Source of the DNA: an uncultured Synergistia bacterium
Lineage (GTDB): Bacteria > Eremiobacterota > SpSt-956 > JAKJGF01
DNA length: 24,359 nt
NCBI GenBank assembly: GCA_937888925.1
Contig: CALARM010000842.1
Span: forward strand, 1-24,359
Reading direction: 5' to 3'
The notes beneath the pieces are model-generated. The model did not search any database. It was not told the DNA's origin and saw nothing but the letters and a program-made list of their open reading frames with translations. The position numbers were made by a program, and so were the translations under genes. Positions 1 to 7,736 of this stretch are shown here, piece after piece. Every line of letters starts with the position of its first letter. Positions within the stretch are counted from its first letter, which is position 1.

Positions 1-66
1 AAGGGTATGGAAAAGGGTATGGAAAAGGGTATGGAAAAGGGTATGGAAAAGGGTATGGAAAAGGGT
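1..66 (+). repeat. Tandem 12-bp repeat (AAGGGTATGGAA), five copies plus a partial
   Basis: The unit AAGGGTATGGAA is repeated head to tail with no variation from base 1 to 60, then diverges (AAGGGT at 61-66). It encodes K-G-M-E in frame. Being a multiple of three, copy-number change by replication slippage would lengthen or shorten the protein without breaking the frame. The array runs off the left edge, so the true copy number is unknown. Confidence 0.9.
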
Positions 67-183
67 AAAATTGAACTGGCAAGAGAACTGTATAAAGACG
101 GATATCCAGTAGAAAAACTTGCAGCAAAGTTCAAGGTATCTGCAGAGAAGATGAAAGAACTGTTAACCTGCAGTGACACATAA
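1..183 (+). CDS. Rpn-family PD-(D/E)XK nuclease, C-terminal end (5' part outside window)
   Basis: This frame is open from base 1 and ends with TAA at 181-183. The first 22 residues are five copies of the tetrapeptide K-G-M-E plus K-G. They are followed by a helical tail (starting KIELARELYKDGYPVEKLAA) that ends KELLTCSDT. The same architecture, a (KGME)n spacer followed by a short amphipathic helical tail of the type 'K-x-A-R-x-[ML]', ends the complete Rpn-family protein at 22463-23425. I therefore assign this piece to the same family. In that family the N-terminal nuclease domain lies several hundred residues upstream, outside this window. The tail probably mediates oligomerisation or partner binding, but this is inference. 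Family assignment rests only on the C-terminal repeat and tail. Confidence 0.6.
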   Translation, partial: KGMEKGMEKGMEKGMEKGMEKGKIELARELYKDGYPVEKLAAKFKVSAEKMKELLTCSDT

Positions 184-239
184 AAATAATATTTATCAGT
201 AATGAAGGTGATACTGCGGAAAATATAAAAATTCCTTCA

Positions 240-378
240 GAGAGGAATTAGATGGATTTGTCCTTTTGAAATTCTTATGAAGAAATTCTGAATAAACGGG
301 CTTTTATTTTACACTACCGCTCCTGCTGGCAAATTTGACATCTAAAGCAGCTTAATTGAGAGGAGTTAGATGCACTTG
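240..378 (+). repeat. Imperfect direct repeat of 21 bp (copies 240-260 and 358-378)
   Basis: The two copies match at 18 of 21 positions (core GAGAGGA(A/G)TTAGATG) and are 118 bp apart in non-coding DNA. I see no other copy in the window. It could be a remnant of duplicated regulatory or mobile sequence; no function is assigned. Confidence 0.45.
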
Positions 379-515
379 GAAGAATTTTCCACACCTATTG
401 ACAGGAGCTCAATGAAAAGAATTATTAAATAATCATGACGCATGACGGGTGAAAGTATCCATTTACCTTTACTACTTTTTACTTTTCCACATACTAGTTT
501 CCATCAATTATACAA

Positions 516-554
516 AAAGACTCAAAATCCTTCTTGACTTTTATATGAGTCTTT
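516..554 (+). promoter_or_regulatory. 9-bp dyad AAAGACTCA / TGAGTCTTT overlapping a promoter (possible operator)
   Basis: A perfect inverted repeat has its left arm at 516-524 and right arm at 546-554, separated by 21 bases. The -35 box TTGACT (534-539) lies between the arms and the right arm fills much of the -35/-10 spacer. A dyad placed like this suits an operator. It could also form an RNA stem in read-through transcripts, but it is GC-poor and has no pure T tract after it, so a terminator is less likely. Confidence 0.45.
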
Positions 555-562
555 ATTATTAT
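534..562 (+). promoter_or_regulatory. Sigma70-type promoter for the polysaccharide cluster
   Basis: TTGACT (534-539), a spacer of exactly 17 bases, then TATTAT (557-562). The first base of the ATG at 570 is the eighth base after the -10 box, so transcription would start at or within a base or so of the start codon. The following gene also lacks a Shine-Dalgarno sequence, so a leaderless mRNA is likely. Confidence 0.6.
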
Positions 563-569
563 GTAAACT

Positions 570-1811
570 ATGCAAATTATATCTTTTATCAAAAGTAAAG
601 AAAGCCAACTAATCGGGTTACTTTGCAGTTTTATTATACTGGCAGGGATATTATATTCGCTCCATCTGGGAGATAAATTGAGATATCCTGACGAATGGCT
701 TTATTACATAATGGCCGGGAATCTTTCATCTAAAGGCTTATACAGTCTTGACGGGATAAATCCCAGTGCCTGCCGTCCCCCTGGTTATTCTTTTTTCCTA
801 TCTATCTTCATGTCTATGGGAGCAAATTTAATTGTTCTCAGAATTTTAAATTTTGTAATGCTTGCCGGCACTTTATACTTAATTTATATCCTTTTAAAAA
901 GAGAATGTTCCCCTGTTGCAGGGTTAATTGGCGCAGTTCTTGTTATTTTATATCCTGTATTATTTTATACGGCAGGTACGTTTTATCCCCAGACTATAGG
1001 AGCTTTACTTTTTCTTTCAGTGATTTATTTAATTTTAAGCAGTGATCTTACCGGAAAAAGATCTGCCGCTGCAGGATTACTTATGGGATATCTCATAATT
1101 ACAATACCGACTTTTATCTTTCAGTTTCTTCTTATTACTATATGGATGAAAGCATATAAGTATAAAATTTTATATATTATAATATTTTTTATAATTACAT
1201 GTGCTATAATCAGTATCTGGCAAATAAGAAATTATACTGCATTTAAATCTCTATTTTTCATATCCGCCAATTCCGGGAAAATGCTCCTTGAAGGAAATTC
1301 GGAGAATGCAGGACCTAATAGCGGTATAACAACTGATATTCTGTCATATGAAAAGAATACTGCAGGGATGAATGAAGTGGAAAAAGATGCATATCTTAGA
1401 GACAGAGCTTTTGAATACATTTGTAAAAATAAGTGGAAATCTTTAAAGCTTTATGCCGGGAAAGTGCTTAATTATTTTAATTATAGAAATGAACTGGAAA
1501 CTAAAAGCGAATCTTCCCCGTGGAAAGATGTGATTATGCTTTTCACTTACGGAGGTCTGCTTTTATCATTCACAATACGACTCTTTTATTTTAAATATGT
1601 TAAATTGAATAAATTTGAATTATTTTTGATTATAATTTATATTTCAAATGCTTTCTTTTCGGCGATATTTTTTACAAGGATTCGTTACAGATTACCTTTT
1701 GATTTTTGTCTGATAGCACTGGTGGCTTTATTTTTTTATAATTTAAGTAAATCTCAAAATGGTTCTTTATTTTATAAGGATTATAAAAATGAACATACAT
1801 ACAATATATAG
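570..1811 (+). CDS. GT39/ArnT-like integral membrane glycosyltransferase
   Basis: A 413-residue polytopic membrane protein. After a short N-terminus and a first membrane helix (about residues 13-32) it carries an acidic extracellular loop motif (RYPDEWLYYIMAGNL, near residues 38-52) and then SACRPPGYSFFLS. These are the acidic and R-P-P-G-Y signatures typical of polyprenyl-phosphate-sugar-dependent GT39/PMT_2/ArnT-type transferases. Several more hydrophobic helices follow, with a soluble segment around 230-320 and two or three C-terminal helices. The family uses lipid-linked sugar donors and transfers on the outer face of the cytoplasmic membrane; donor and acceptor here are unknown. There is an in-frame stop just upstream (564-566), so ATG 570 is the earliest start; it has no Shine-Dalgarno. 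Its 3' end overlaps the next gene by 23 bases. Confidence 0.7.
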   Translation: MQIISFIKSKESQLIGLLCSFIILAGILYSLHLGDKLRYPDEWLYYIMAGNLSSKGLYSLDGINPSACRPPGYSFFLSIFMSMGANLIVLRILNFVMLAGTLYLIYILLKRECSPVAGLIGAVLVILYPVLFYTAGTFYPQTIGALLFLSVIYLILSSDLTGKRSAAAGLLMGYLIITIPTFIFQFLLITIWMKAYKYKILYIIIFFIITCAIISIWQIRNYTAFKSLFFISANSGKMLLEGNSENAGPNSGITTDILSYEKNTAGMNEVEKDAYLRDRAFEYICKNKWKSLKLYAGKVLNYFNYRNELETKSESSPWKDVIMLFTYGGLLLSFTIRLFYFKYVKLNKFELFLIIIYISNAFFSAIFFTRIRYRLPFDFCLIALVALFFYNLSKSQNGSLFYKDYKNEHTYNI

Positions 1812-2427
1812 CCTTTTTACATCTTATTTCAGATCTAAAAGAATGAAATTATTTTTTGATACCTTAAATCCAGATGAGAATACAAAAATATTAGATGTAG
1901 GAGGTTGCCAGAATTTCTGGAGTAAATTAAATTGTTCTTCAAAGATTACTTTACTGAATATTAAAATTTCCCCAAAAGATGCAGTGTTCAGATCAAAATA
2001 TACTTATATTGAAGGTGATGGAACTTCATTACCATTTAAAGATAAATCTTTCGACATTGTATTTTCTAATTCTGTAATTGAACATCTTTCAACTTATGAT
2101 AATCAAGTAAAATTTGCAAAAGAATTAACAAGGGTTGGTAAAAATATATGGGTACAAACGCCTGCAAAGTATTTTTTTGTAGAACCACATTTGATAGCAC
2201 CTTTTATACATTTTCTACCGAAAAATGTTCAGAAATATTTAATAAGGTATTTTACTGTATGGGGTCTGGTAGCCAAACCTTCTCAAAAGGATATTGTTAA
2301 TTTTTTAAAAGAAGTAAGAATGTTGAATTATAAAGAAATGGGTTCTTTATTTCCCGAATGTATGGTTCAGAAAGAATTTTTCCTGGGAATGGCTAAATCT
2401 TATATAGCTATTGGATTAACTAAATAA
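1789..2427 (+). CDS. Class I SAM-dependent methyltransferase (type 11)
   Basis: A 212-residue cytoplasmic protein. Motif I is ILDVGGC (about residues 35-41), an acidic segment follows, then the post-motif SLPFKDKSFDIVFSNSVIEH typical of Methyltransf_11 enzymes. I chose ATG 1789 rather than the in-frame ATG 1759 because AAGGA (1776-1780) lies eight bases before it. The chosen start overlaps the end of the membrane glycosyltransferase by 23 bases, which suggests translational coupling. In polysaccharide loci such enzymes usually O-methylate a sugar or cap a chain; the real acceptor cannot be read from the sequence. Confidence 0.75.
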   Translation: MNIHTIYSLFTSYFRSKRMKLFFDTLNPDENTKILDVGGCQNFWSKLNCSSKITLLNIKISPKDAVFRSKYTYIEGDGTSLPFKDKSFDIVFSNSVIEHLSTYDNQVKFAKELTRVGKNIWVQTPAKYFFVEPHLIAPFIHFLPKNVQKYLIRYFTVWGLVAKPSQKDIVNFLKEVRMLNYKEMGSLFPECMVQKEFFLGMAKSYIAIGLTK

Positions 2428-2462
2428 ATGTCAATAATAAGAAAAACTTTACTTTAAAAATT

Positions 2463-3638
2463 ATGAAAATACTTTTAGCGCACAATTATTACCAGCAACC
2501 CGGTGGTGAAGATACAGCATTCAGAGCAGAAAGGGATATGCTCAAAGAATATGGCCATACTGTCATAGAATATACAGATCATAATGATCGTATAAAAATA
2601 ATGTCTCCTATGGCAGTAGCAAGAGATACAATCTGGTCGACTTATTCTTATAACAGAATATTACAGATCGTAAAAAAAGAAAAACCTGATATTGCACATT
2701 TTCAAAATACTTTTCCTCTTATCTCTCCATCAGCTTACTATGCATGCTATAGAGCAGGATTACCAGTAGTTCAAATACTTCAAAACTACCGTTTCATGTG
2801 TCCAGCAGCTACATTATATCGCAATAATCAAATATGTAAAATATGTATAAAAAAGATATTGCCATGGCCAAGTTTAATATATTCCTGTTATCATTCATCT
2901 TTAATTCATACAGTAGTTTTAGCGGCAATGCTTACTATACACCGATGGTTGAGGACATGGCAGAAGCAAGTAAATGCATATATAGCTTTAACTCAATTTG
3001 GAAGAAAATTATTTATTGAATCCGGCCTTCCAGAAGAAAGAATTTTTATAAAACCAAACTTTATATATCCTGAACCACAGGCAAGAGAAACAAATGGATC
3101 TTATGTTCTTTTTGTAGGACGCCTTTCAAAAGAAAAGGGAATTTCTACTATGTTAAGAGCCTGGAAATTATTAAAAGATATACCTCTTAAAATCGCAGGA
3201 GACGGACCTCTTATGAATGAAGTGAAAAATATTGTTAATAATAATAAAATGAAAAATATTGAAATTCTTGGCTTTCAAACAAAGGAGCAGATCATTTCGT
3301 TAATAAAAGGTTCCAAATTTCTAGTATTTCCTTCTGAGTGGTATGAAGGCTTACCTTTAACTATTATTGAAGCATTTGCATGTGGCGTACCTATTATTGC
3401 TTCCCGCCTTGGAGCAATGGAAGAAATTATACACAATGGATATACCGGTTTACATTTTATACCCGGCAATTATGAAAATCTTGCCGAAAAGATCGAATGG
3501 TCTTGGGTACATAAAGAAAAGATGGAAGAAATGGGGGAAAATGCTAGAAAAGAATTTGAAGAAAAATATACTTCTGTACAAAATTTTAAAATATTAAATA
3601 AAATTTATGAAAATGCTATTAATATGAATAGGAGATAA
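2463..3638 (+). CDS. GT4-family glycosyltransferase with a cysteine cluster
   Basis: 391 residues with the GT-B fold pattern. The N-terminal domain starts MKILLAHNYYQQPGGEDTAF (acceptor side). In the C-terminal Rossmann domain, YVLFVGRLSKEKGI (around 217-230) is the usual start of the GT4 donor domain, and SEWYEGLPLTIIEAFACGVP carries the E-x7-E nucleotide-sugar motif (EGLPLTIIE). A four-cysteine set in the middle (CPAATLYRNNQICKIC, then SCYH) is a feature of one GT4 subset and may bind a metal. No strong Shine-Dalgarno precedes ATG 2463. The last codons contain GGAG, which serves the next gene four bases downstream. Confidence 0.85.
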   Translation: MKILLAHNYYQQPGGEDTAFRAERDMLKEYGHTVIEYTDHNDRIKIMSPMAVARDTIWSTYSYNRILQIVKKEKPDIAHFQNTFPLISPSAYYACYRAGLPVVQILQNYRFMCPAATLYRNNQICKICIKKILPWPSLIYSCYHSSLIHTVVLAAMLTIHRWLRTWQKQVNAYIALTQFGRKLFIESGLPEERIFIKPNFIYPEPQARETNGSYVLFVGRLSKEKGISTMLRAWKLLKDIPLKIAGDGPLMNEVKNIVNNNKMKNIEILGFQTKEQIISLIKGSKFLVFPSEWYEGLPLTIIEAFACGVPIIASRLGAMEEIIHNGYTGLHFIPGNYENLAEKIEWSWVHKEKMEEMGENARKEFEEKYTSVQNFKILNKIYENAINMNRR

Positions 3639-3642
3639 TTAT

Positions 3643-5355
3643 TTGCTAAAATCTAAGTTATATCCCACTTTGCTATTTATTTTGCTTTTCTTACTAATAA
3701 TTTATCCCACAATTTTAGGTTTGTATATAAAAGGTATTGAAATACCATTTAAATTTTTTGCTGCTGATAGTTTCTATTATCTTACAATAGCTGCCCGCTC
3801 TAGCTCTACTAATCTTTATACATTCGATGGTATATTTCCAACTAACGGGTTTCATCCTCTCTGGCAATACTATTTAACTATATCATTTAAGTTATTTCAT
3901 CTACAAAGCCAGGAGATACAAATATATTTTGTATTTCTATCAACCATAATATTTACAGCAGTTGGAACTTCTTTATTCGGATTATCTTTATATCACTTGA
4001 GTAATAATTTTGCACTTTCATTGCTAGGCGGAGTGCCAGGATTTTATTATATATTATTTTGTAATCTAAATCCTCATTATTTTTCACCATGGAGCTTTAT
4101 TAATGGTATGGAGTCAGGTCTTTCAATACTTTTCTTTGGAATACTGAGTTATTTACTGTTCAATAAAGAATTCCTAAATAAATATAATTATATTAGAATT
4201 TTATCAATATCATTTTTTCTCTCTCTAATTTGTCTGAGCAGGTTAGATGATATATTTTTAACTATATCATTTCTTATCATTTTTTATATTTCTAATAAAA
4301 ATGATAAGAAAATTTTTACTTATATTTCCCTACTTGCCTTTTTTCCTGTATTTCTTGTAGCTATATATATTATTTATAACTTTTATTATGCTCATATGCT
4401 ATTGCCTGTTAGTGGAACAACAAAAGGTGGCTTTTCTTTGATAAAAAATATAGGGGCCTTTATTAATATTTTCATACCATTTAGATATTTTATGAAAACT
4501 TCAACAGGTTACAGAACAGATTGGCAAGATGTATCATGGCGTGCTTTGCAAATGGGAATACCTTTATTAGTTTCTTTAATCGCATTACTTTATATCACAT
4601 TAAAAAAGAAGATTTCTATAACAAATCTAAAAGAAAATGAAAAATATCAAACATTCCTTATTTATACTTATTGTATATATGTAAGTCTAAAAGGGAGCTA
4701 CAACATAATTAATGTTTCCCCTTATCATCAAGGGCACTGGTACTTTCCATTAAGTATTATGGTTTTTAACCTTATCATAACTATGTGCATTCATAGTATA
4801 TTTAAAAATTGCAATATATCAGAAGAGACTTATAGCATTAAAATTATTAAAAGTAATAATCTTACAAAATTAGTTCCATTAACATTACTTATTTATATAA
4901 TTTTTATAAGTAATAGTTTTCTAAATTATAAAATTAATAGTAGTTACAACTATCAATATTATAATTTTTGGAAAAATAGAAATGAAATATTACATAACCT
5001 ACAGAGTATATATCCTGAGAATAAAATTTTAGAATTCGATGATGGAATTATTGCTTACTCACTCGGCTTAAAAACCATGAGTGGACTTGGATTTGCATTA
5101 GATCAAGAAGCTTTTATAGCTAAGAATAAAGGCCGATTGTTAGATATTTCTTATAATAGAGGTATACATGTTTTATGTTCAATGAATTATATTACGATAC
5201 CTAATAAAGCATGTGATAATAGAGAATTACTAAAAGAAACTTTATCAAAAATATTTTTTATGAAAAATCAAAATATTGAAAGGTGGAATTTTAGGGTTAT
5301 ATATCTGAATAAAGAAACAGGAGTAATATTCATAGAATTTTTTCCAGTAAATTAA
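3643..5355 (+). CDS. Large polytopic membrane protein, probable GT39-like glycosyltransferase
   Basis: 570 residues with about ten or more membrane helices and a C-terminal soluble part. An acidic loop after the first helix (FFAADSFYYLTIAAR) and the following NGFHPLWQYYLT resemble the first periplasmic loop of lipid-sugar-dependent GT-C transferases. Start codon is TTG 3643, supported by GGAG at 3631-3634, eight bases away and inside the end of the preceding gene; no nearer in-frame ATG fits better. Family membership is by pattern only, and the C-terminal domain (from about residue 450) is not one I recognise. Tight coupling to the GT4 gene upstream puts it in the same operon. Confidence 0.55.
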   Translation: MLKSKLYPTLLFILLFLLIIYPTILGLYIKGIEIPFKFFAADSFYYLTIAARSSSTNLYTFDGIFPTNGFHPLWQYYLTISFKLFHLQSQEIQIYFVFLSTIIFTAVGTSLFGLSLYHLSNNFALSLLGGVPGFYYILFCNLNPHYFSPWSFINGMESGLSILFFGILSYLLFNKEFLNKYNYIRILSISFFLSLICLSRLDDIFLTISFLIIFYISNKNDKKIFTYISLLAFFPVFLVAIYIIYNFYYAHMLLPVSGTTKGGFSLIKNIGAFINIFIPFRYFMKTSTGYRTDWQDVSWRALQMGIPLLVSLIALLYITLKKKISITNLKENEKYQTFLIYTYCIYVSLKGSYNIINVSPYHQGHWYFPLSIMVFNLIITMCIHSIFKNCNISEETYSIKIIKSNNLTKLVPLTLLIYIIFISNSFLNYKINSSYNYQYYNFWKNRNEILHNLQSIYPENKILEFDDGIIAYSLGLKTMSGLGFALDQEAFIAKNKGRLLDISYNRGIHVLCSMNYITIPNKACDNRELLKETLSKIFFMKNQNIERWNFRVIYLNKETGVIFIEFFPVN

Positions 5356-5367
5356 ATAAATGGTTCT

Positions 5368-5476
5368 ACTGCAAAAACCCTATTTCATAAAAAAATATAT
5401 TAAAGAAATGGCTTAAAATAACAGTTCCACAAAAGTCAAAATAGTCTTCAAAGTTACATTTAAGAGTTTTTGCAGT
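5368..5476. mobile_element. Possible miniature inverted-repeat element or IS footprint
   Basis: A 10-bp perfect inverted repeat, ACTGCAAAAA at 5368-5377 and TTTTTGCAGT at 5467-5476, bounds 109 bp of AT-rich non-coding DNA; similarity continues imperfectly a few bases inwards. Short terminal repeats of this kind are typical of deletion derivatives of DDE elements. I find no clear target duplication at its edges, so this stays tentative. Confidence 0.4.
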
Positions 5477-5508
5477 GAAATCAATAAGTGTAATCAATAA
5501 ATGAGTTA

Positions 5509-5536
5509 TTCACTTTTAGATAAACAAAGTTAGAAT
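5509..5536 (+). promoter_or_regulatory. Weak candidate promoter upstream of the split methyltransferase
   Basis: TTCACT (5509-5514), 16-bp spacer, TAGAAT (5531-5536), giving a leader of roughly 15 bases before ATG 5558. The spacer is one base short and the -35 is imperfect. No Shine-Dalgarno precedes the ATG. Confidence 0.3.
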
Positions 5537-5557
5537 ATGTAAATTTATAAAAAATAT

Positions 5558-6122
5558 ATGAAAAGTTCAAATAATCTAATTAATCATTATAACAAAAAAT
5601 ATCAAAATACTTTCGCATCAGAGACTAAAACTGTAAAAATAGCCAGTTACCCAAAGGATCGATTTGAAATAACTGCAAAGTTAGCAATTAAAAATTGTAA
5701 AGGCAGGTATCTTGAAATTGGTGCCGGCTCTGGTAATGTAGCTCTTACAGTAATTAATAAATATGATGAACTTATCCTTACAGAATTATCTGTAATACGG
5801 TGCAAAGAACTTCACAAATTATTTAATAATTTCAGTAAAGTTACAATCATTGAACATAATATTGATACAGAAAATCTTAATTTTCCTGACGATTTTTTTA
5901 ACACTATAGTTATGACAGCAGTAATAGAACACTTAGTTGATCCTATTACTGCTCTTAAAGAATTAAATAGAGTTCTTTGTAAGGGTGGGAAACTGATTAT
6001 AGACACACCTAATATAGCGAAATGGACAAGAAGAATAAAATTACTACTAGGGTACTTCCCATCAACAGCTTCAATGGATGAAGGCTTACTTTGTTATGAT
6101 AAAAAAACCCTGACAGATCTTT
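5558..6122 (+). pseudogene. SAM methyltransferase, 5' fragment (interrupted by IS21-family element)
   Basis: Codes for the first about 188 residues of a class I methyltransferase: motif I YLEIGAGSGNV (near 51-61), acidic LTELS, then NFPDDFFNTIVMTAVIEHL and ELNRVLCKGGKLIIDTPN. The reading frame stops three codons after entering the insertion sequence (TAA 6125-6127). Removing the element and one copy of the TCTTT duplication joins this frame exactly to 8987-9171, restoring 249 residues through ...TDL-YDEGHLHYFTF... The active-site fold is nearly complete in this fragment, but the C-terminal part, which in the family contributes strands 6-7 and substrate contacts, is lost. It is probably inactive. 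Confidence 0.85.
6118..6122 (+). repeat. Target-site duplication TCTTT, left copy
   Basis: TCTTT immediately precedes the left end (TG, 6123) of the IS21-family element. The identical right copy at 8982-8986 follows the right end (CA, 8980-8981). A 5-bp duplication is within the range known for IS21-family elements. Confidence 0.85.
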
Positions 6123-6173
6123 TGTAAAATCCAATATAAAAATGTACATCGAATCCTGTTGAAAAATGTGCAT
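6123..6173 (+). repeat. IS21-family left-end multiple terminal repeats (L1, L2)
   Basis: L1 (6123-6149) reads TGTAAAATCC then AAAAATGTACAT. L2 (6151-6173) reads GAATCCTGTTGAAAAATGTG then CAT. L2 is the reverse complement, with a few changes, of the right-end repeats. Multiple terminal repeats are the usual transposase binding sites in this family. Confidence 0.8.
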
Positions 6174-6208
6174 CTACTACCGGAATAAAAAAGAGAAAAA
6201 AGTAATTT

Positions 6209-6217
6209 TGGTAGAAT
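6209..6217 (+). promoter_or_regulatory. Extended -10 promoter of istAB
   Basis: TGGTAGAAT: a TGn extension directly before TAGAAT (6212-6217). There is no good -35, as expected for an extended -10 promoter. Predicted start near 6223-6225 falls inside the left arm of the adjacent hairpin. Confidence 0.45.
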
Positions 6218-6221
6218 AAAA

Positions 6222-6241
6222 CCCCAATAAAATAATTGGGG
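6222..6241 (+). promoter_or_regulatory. Hairpin sequestering the istA ribosome-binding site
   Basis: CCCCAAT (6222-6228), loop AAAATA, ATTGGGG (6235-6241): a perfect 7-bp stem. The right arm contains most of the GGGGAG (6238-6243) that serves the start at 6252. In transcripts coming from upstream the whole stem forms and should block translation. Transcripts started at the element's own promoter would lack part of the left arm. Confidence 0.55.
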
Positions 6242-6251
6242 AGTGAAGGAG

Positions 6252-7736
6252 ATGTATGATTTTATGGATCGAAGTGCAATAAAAGCGTTAAAAAAACGTG
6301 GAAAGAAGTATACAGAGATAGCAAGAGAAATAGGCTGTGATCGAAGAACAGTGAAAAAAATAGTAGAAGAACAGGTAGAAAAAAAATATACAAGGGAAAT
6401 TGCACCATCCCAGGTAGACGTCTACAAAGAAGATATATTTAACTGGCTTAATAATGGGATAAGTGTAGTGAGGATGTTAGAACTTGTCCGTGAAGATAAA
6501 GAGCATCCATACCAGGGAGGTCGAAATTCCTTTTACGAAAGAGTAAAGTTATTTAAAACAGAGTTGAAGAATAAACAAAAAGAAGGTTTTGTAAGATTTG
6601 AAGGATTACCAGGAGAATACCTTCAGGTGGACTGGGGAAAGGTAAATGACTTTCCATTTATAGGCCAGGAGAAAAAGACAATAAATTTCTTTGCAGCCCG
6701 TTTGAAATACAGTCGTTACAGTTATGTGGAATTTAAGCCTGACCAGACCCAGGAGCATCTGATAAGAAGCCTATTAAGGGTATTTGAAGATATAGGTGGA
6801 ATACCTTGGGTAATAGTATTTGACAATATGAAAACAGTGACAACAGGACGTGATAATAAGCATAGGCCAATCTGGAATGAAATATTTCAAAAGTTTGCAG
6901 CAGAGATGGAATTTCATCCTGATGTATGCTGGCCCTATTCAGGGAATCAGAAAGGCTCAGTAGAGAATCTTGTAGGATGGGTAAAGGACAATTTCCTTTC
7001 CGGTAGAGAATTTATTGATGACAGGGATATGGTTAATCAGTGTAACCAGTGGCTTAATAAAATAAACAACAGTCAATCTCAGGCTCACGGAGCTATCCCC
7101 TCAGAAATTCTACTGGAAGAGAGAAGTAAATTTACTCGACTTCTAACAACAGCAGAGGATTATGGACTATACCGTGAAGTAATAGCAGGTAAAGAAAGTC
7201 TTGTAATGATAGACAACACCAGATATTCCATACCAGTAAGCTATATAGGTCAGGTATTAACAGCAAGGATAAGAGAGAAAATAATAGATTTTTATGATGG
7301 CTGTAAATGTGTTGCCAAGCATCAAAGACGTTCAAAACAATGGCAGCCTGTAATAGACCCTTCTCATTATGAGGAAGTGTTTGTAAAAAAACCAAGAGCT
7401 AGAGTAATGGTATACAGAGATTTTTTAATGGCTCAGGATAAAAGTATTAAAGCCTTTATAGCAGAACTGTGCCGCCGTTATAAAGGCACCTTTGGAGAAC
7501 AGATAGTAGAGATGTATCATATGTGGCAAAAATATGGTACAGATGAATTAGGTGTAGCCTGTGCTCTTGCCTCAGAGCATGGTGCCTATGGTTCAGATTA
7601 CCTTGAGAGTCTGCTTCGTACATCTGATAAAGGACAGTTGATATCAAGCCTTACGCTTTCAGATGTTCCTTTACAGGAAGAATTAGATAGAACTTTATTG
7701 GATTATGAGTATCGTGCTATAGGGGGTGGTAAGTAA
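6252..7736 (+). CDS. istA: IS21-family transposase IstA
   Basis: 494 residues. The N-terminus has a helix-turn-helix (AIKALKKRGKKYTEIAREIG, then DRRTVKKIVEE). The central rve-type catalytic domain has a DDE triad: D127 in LQVDWGK, D191 in FDNMK and E238 in GSVENLVGWVKDNFL. A C-terminal Mu-transposase-like beta domain follows. The length is in the family's usual range. I chose ATG 6252 because GGGGAG lies eight bases upstream; GTG 6243 and ATG 6264 are in-frame alternatives, the latter with AAGGAG at 6246-6251. It cuts and joins the element ends together with IstB. The stop codon overlaps the istB start (TAATG). Confidence 0.92.
   Translation: MYDFMDRSAIKALKKRGKKYTEIAREIGCDRRTVKKIVEEQVEKKYTREIAPSQVDVYKEDIFNWLNNGISVVRMLELVREDKEHPYQGGRNSFYERVKLFKTELKNKQKEGFVRFEGLPGEYLQVDWGKVNDFPFIGQEKKTINFFAARLKYSRYSYVEFKPDQTQEHLIRSLLRVFEDIGGIPWVIVFDNMKTVTTGRDNKHRPIWNEIFQKFAAEMEFHPDVCWPYSGNQKGSVENLVGWVKDNFLSGREFIDDRDMVNQCNQWLNKINNSQSQAHGAIPSEILLEERSKFTRLLTTAEDYGLYREVIAGKESLVMIDNTRYSIPVSYIGQVLTARIREKIIDFYDGCKCVAKHQRRSKQWQPVIDPSHYEEVFVKKPRARVMVYRDFLMAQDKSIKAFIAELCRRYKGTFGEQIVEMYHMWQKYGTDELGVACALASEHGAYGSDYLESLLRTSDKGQLISSLTLSDVPLQEELDRTLLDYEYRAIGGGK

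Larger units (their letters stand above)
184..569 (+). other. Non-coding stretch upstream of the polysaccharide cluster
   Basis: About 386 bases without a credible gene. It contains an imperfect direct repeat (240-260 and 358-378, 18 of 21 bases identical, core GAGAGGArTTAGATG), a perfect TTGACA box at 398-403 with only a weak -10 (TATTAA at 423-428, 19-bp spacer), and near the end a good sigma70-type promoter plus a dyad, listed separately. No tRNA-like or convincing terminator hairpin is visible after the Rpn stop at 183. Confidence 0.6.

Noticed and set aside
1..66. Short regular repeats as a CRISPR array
   Set aside because: The 12-bp units are contiguous with no spacers and are translated in frame as K-G-M-E.
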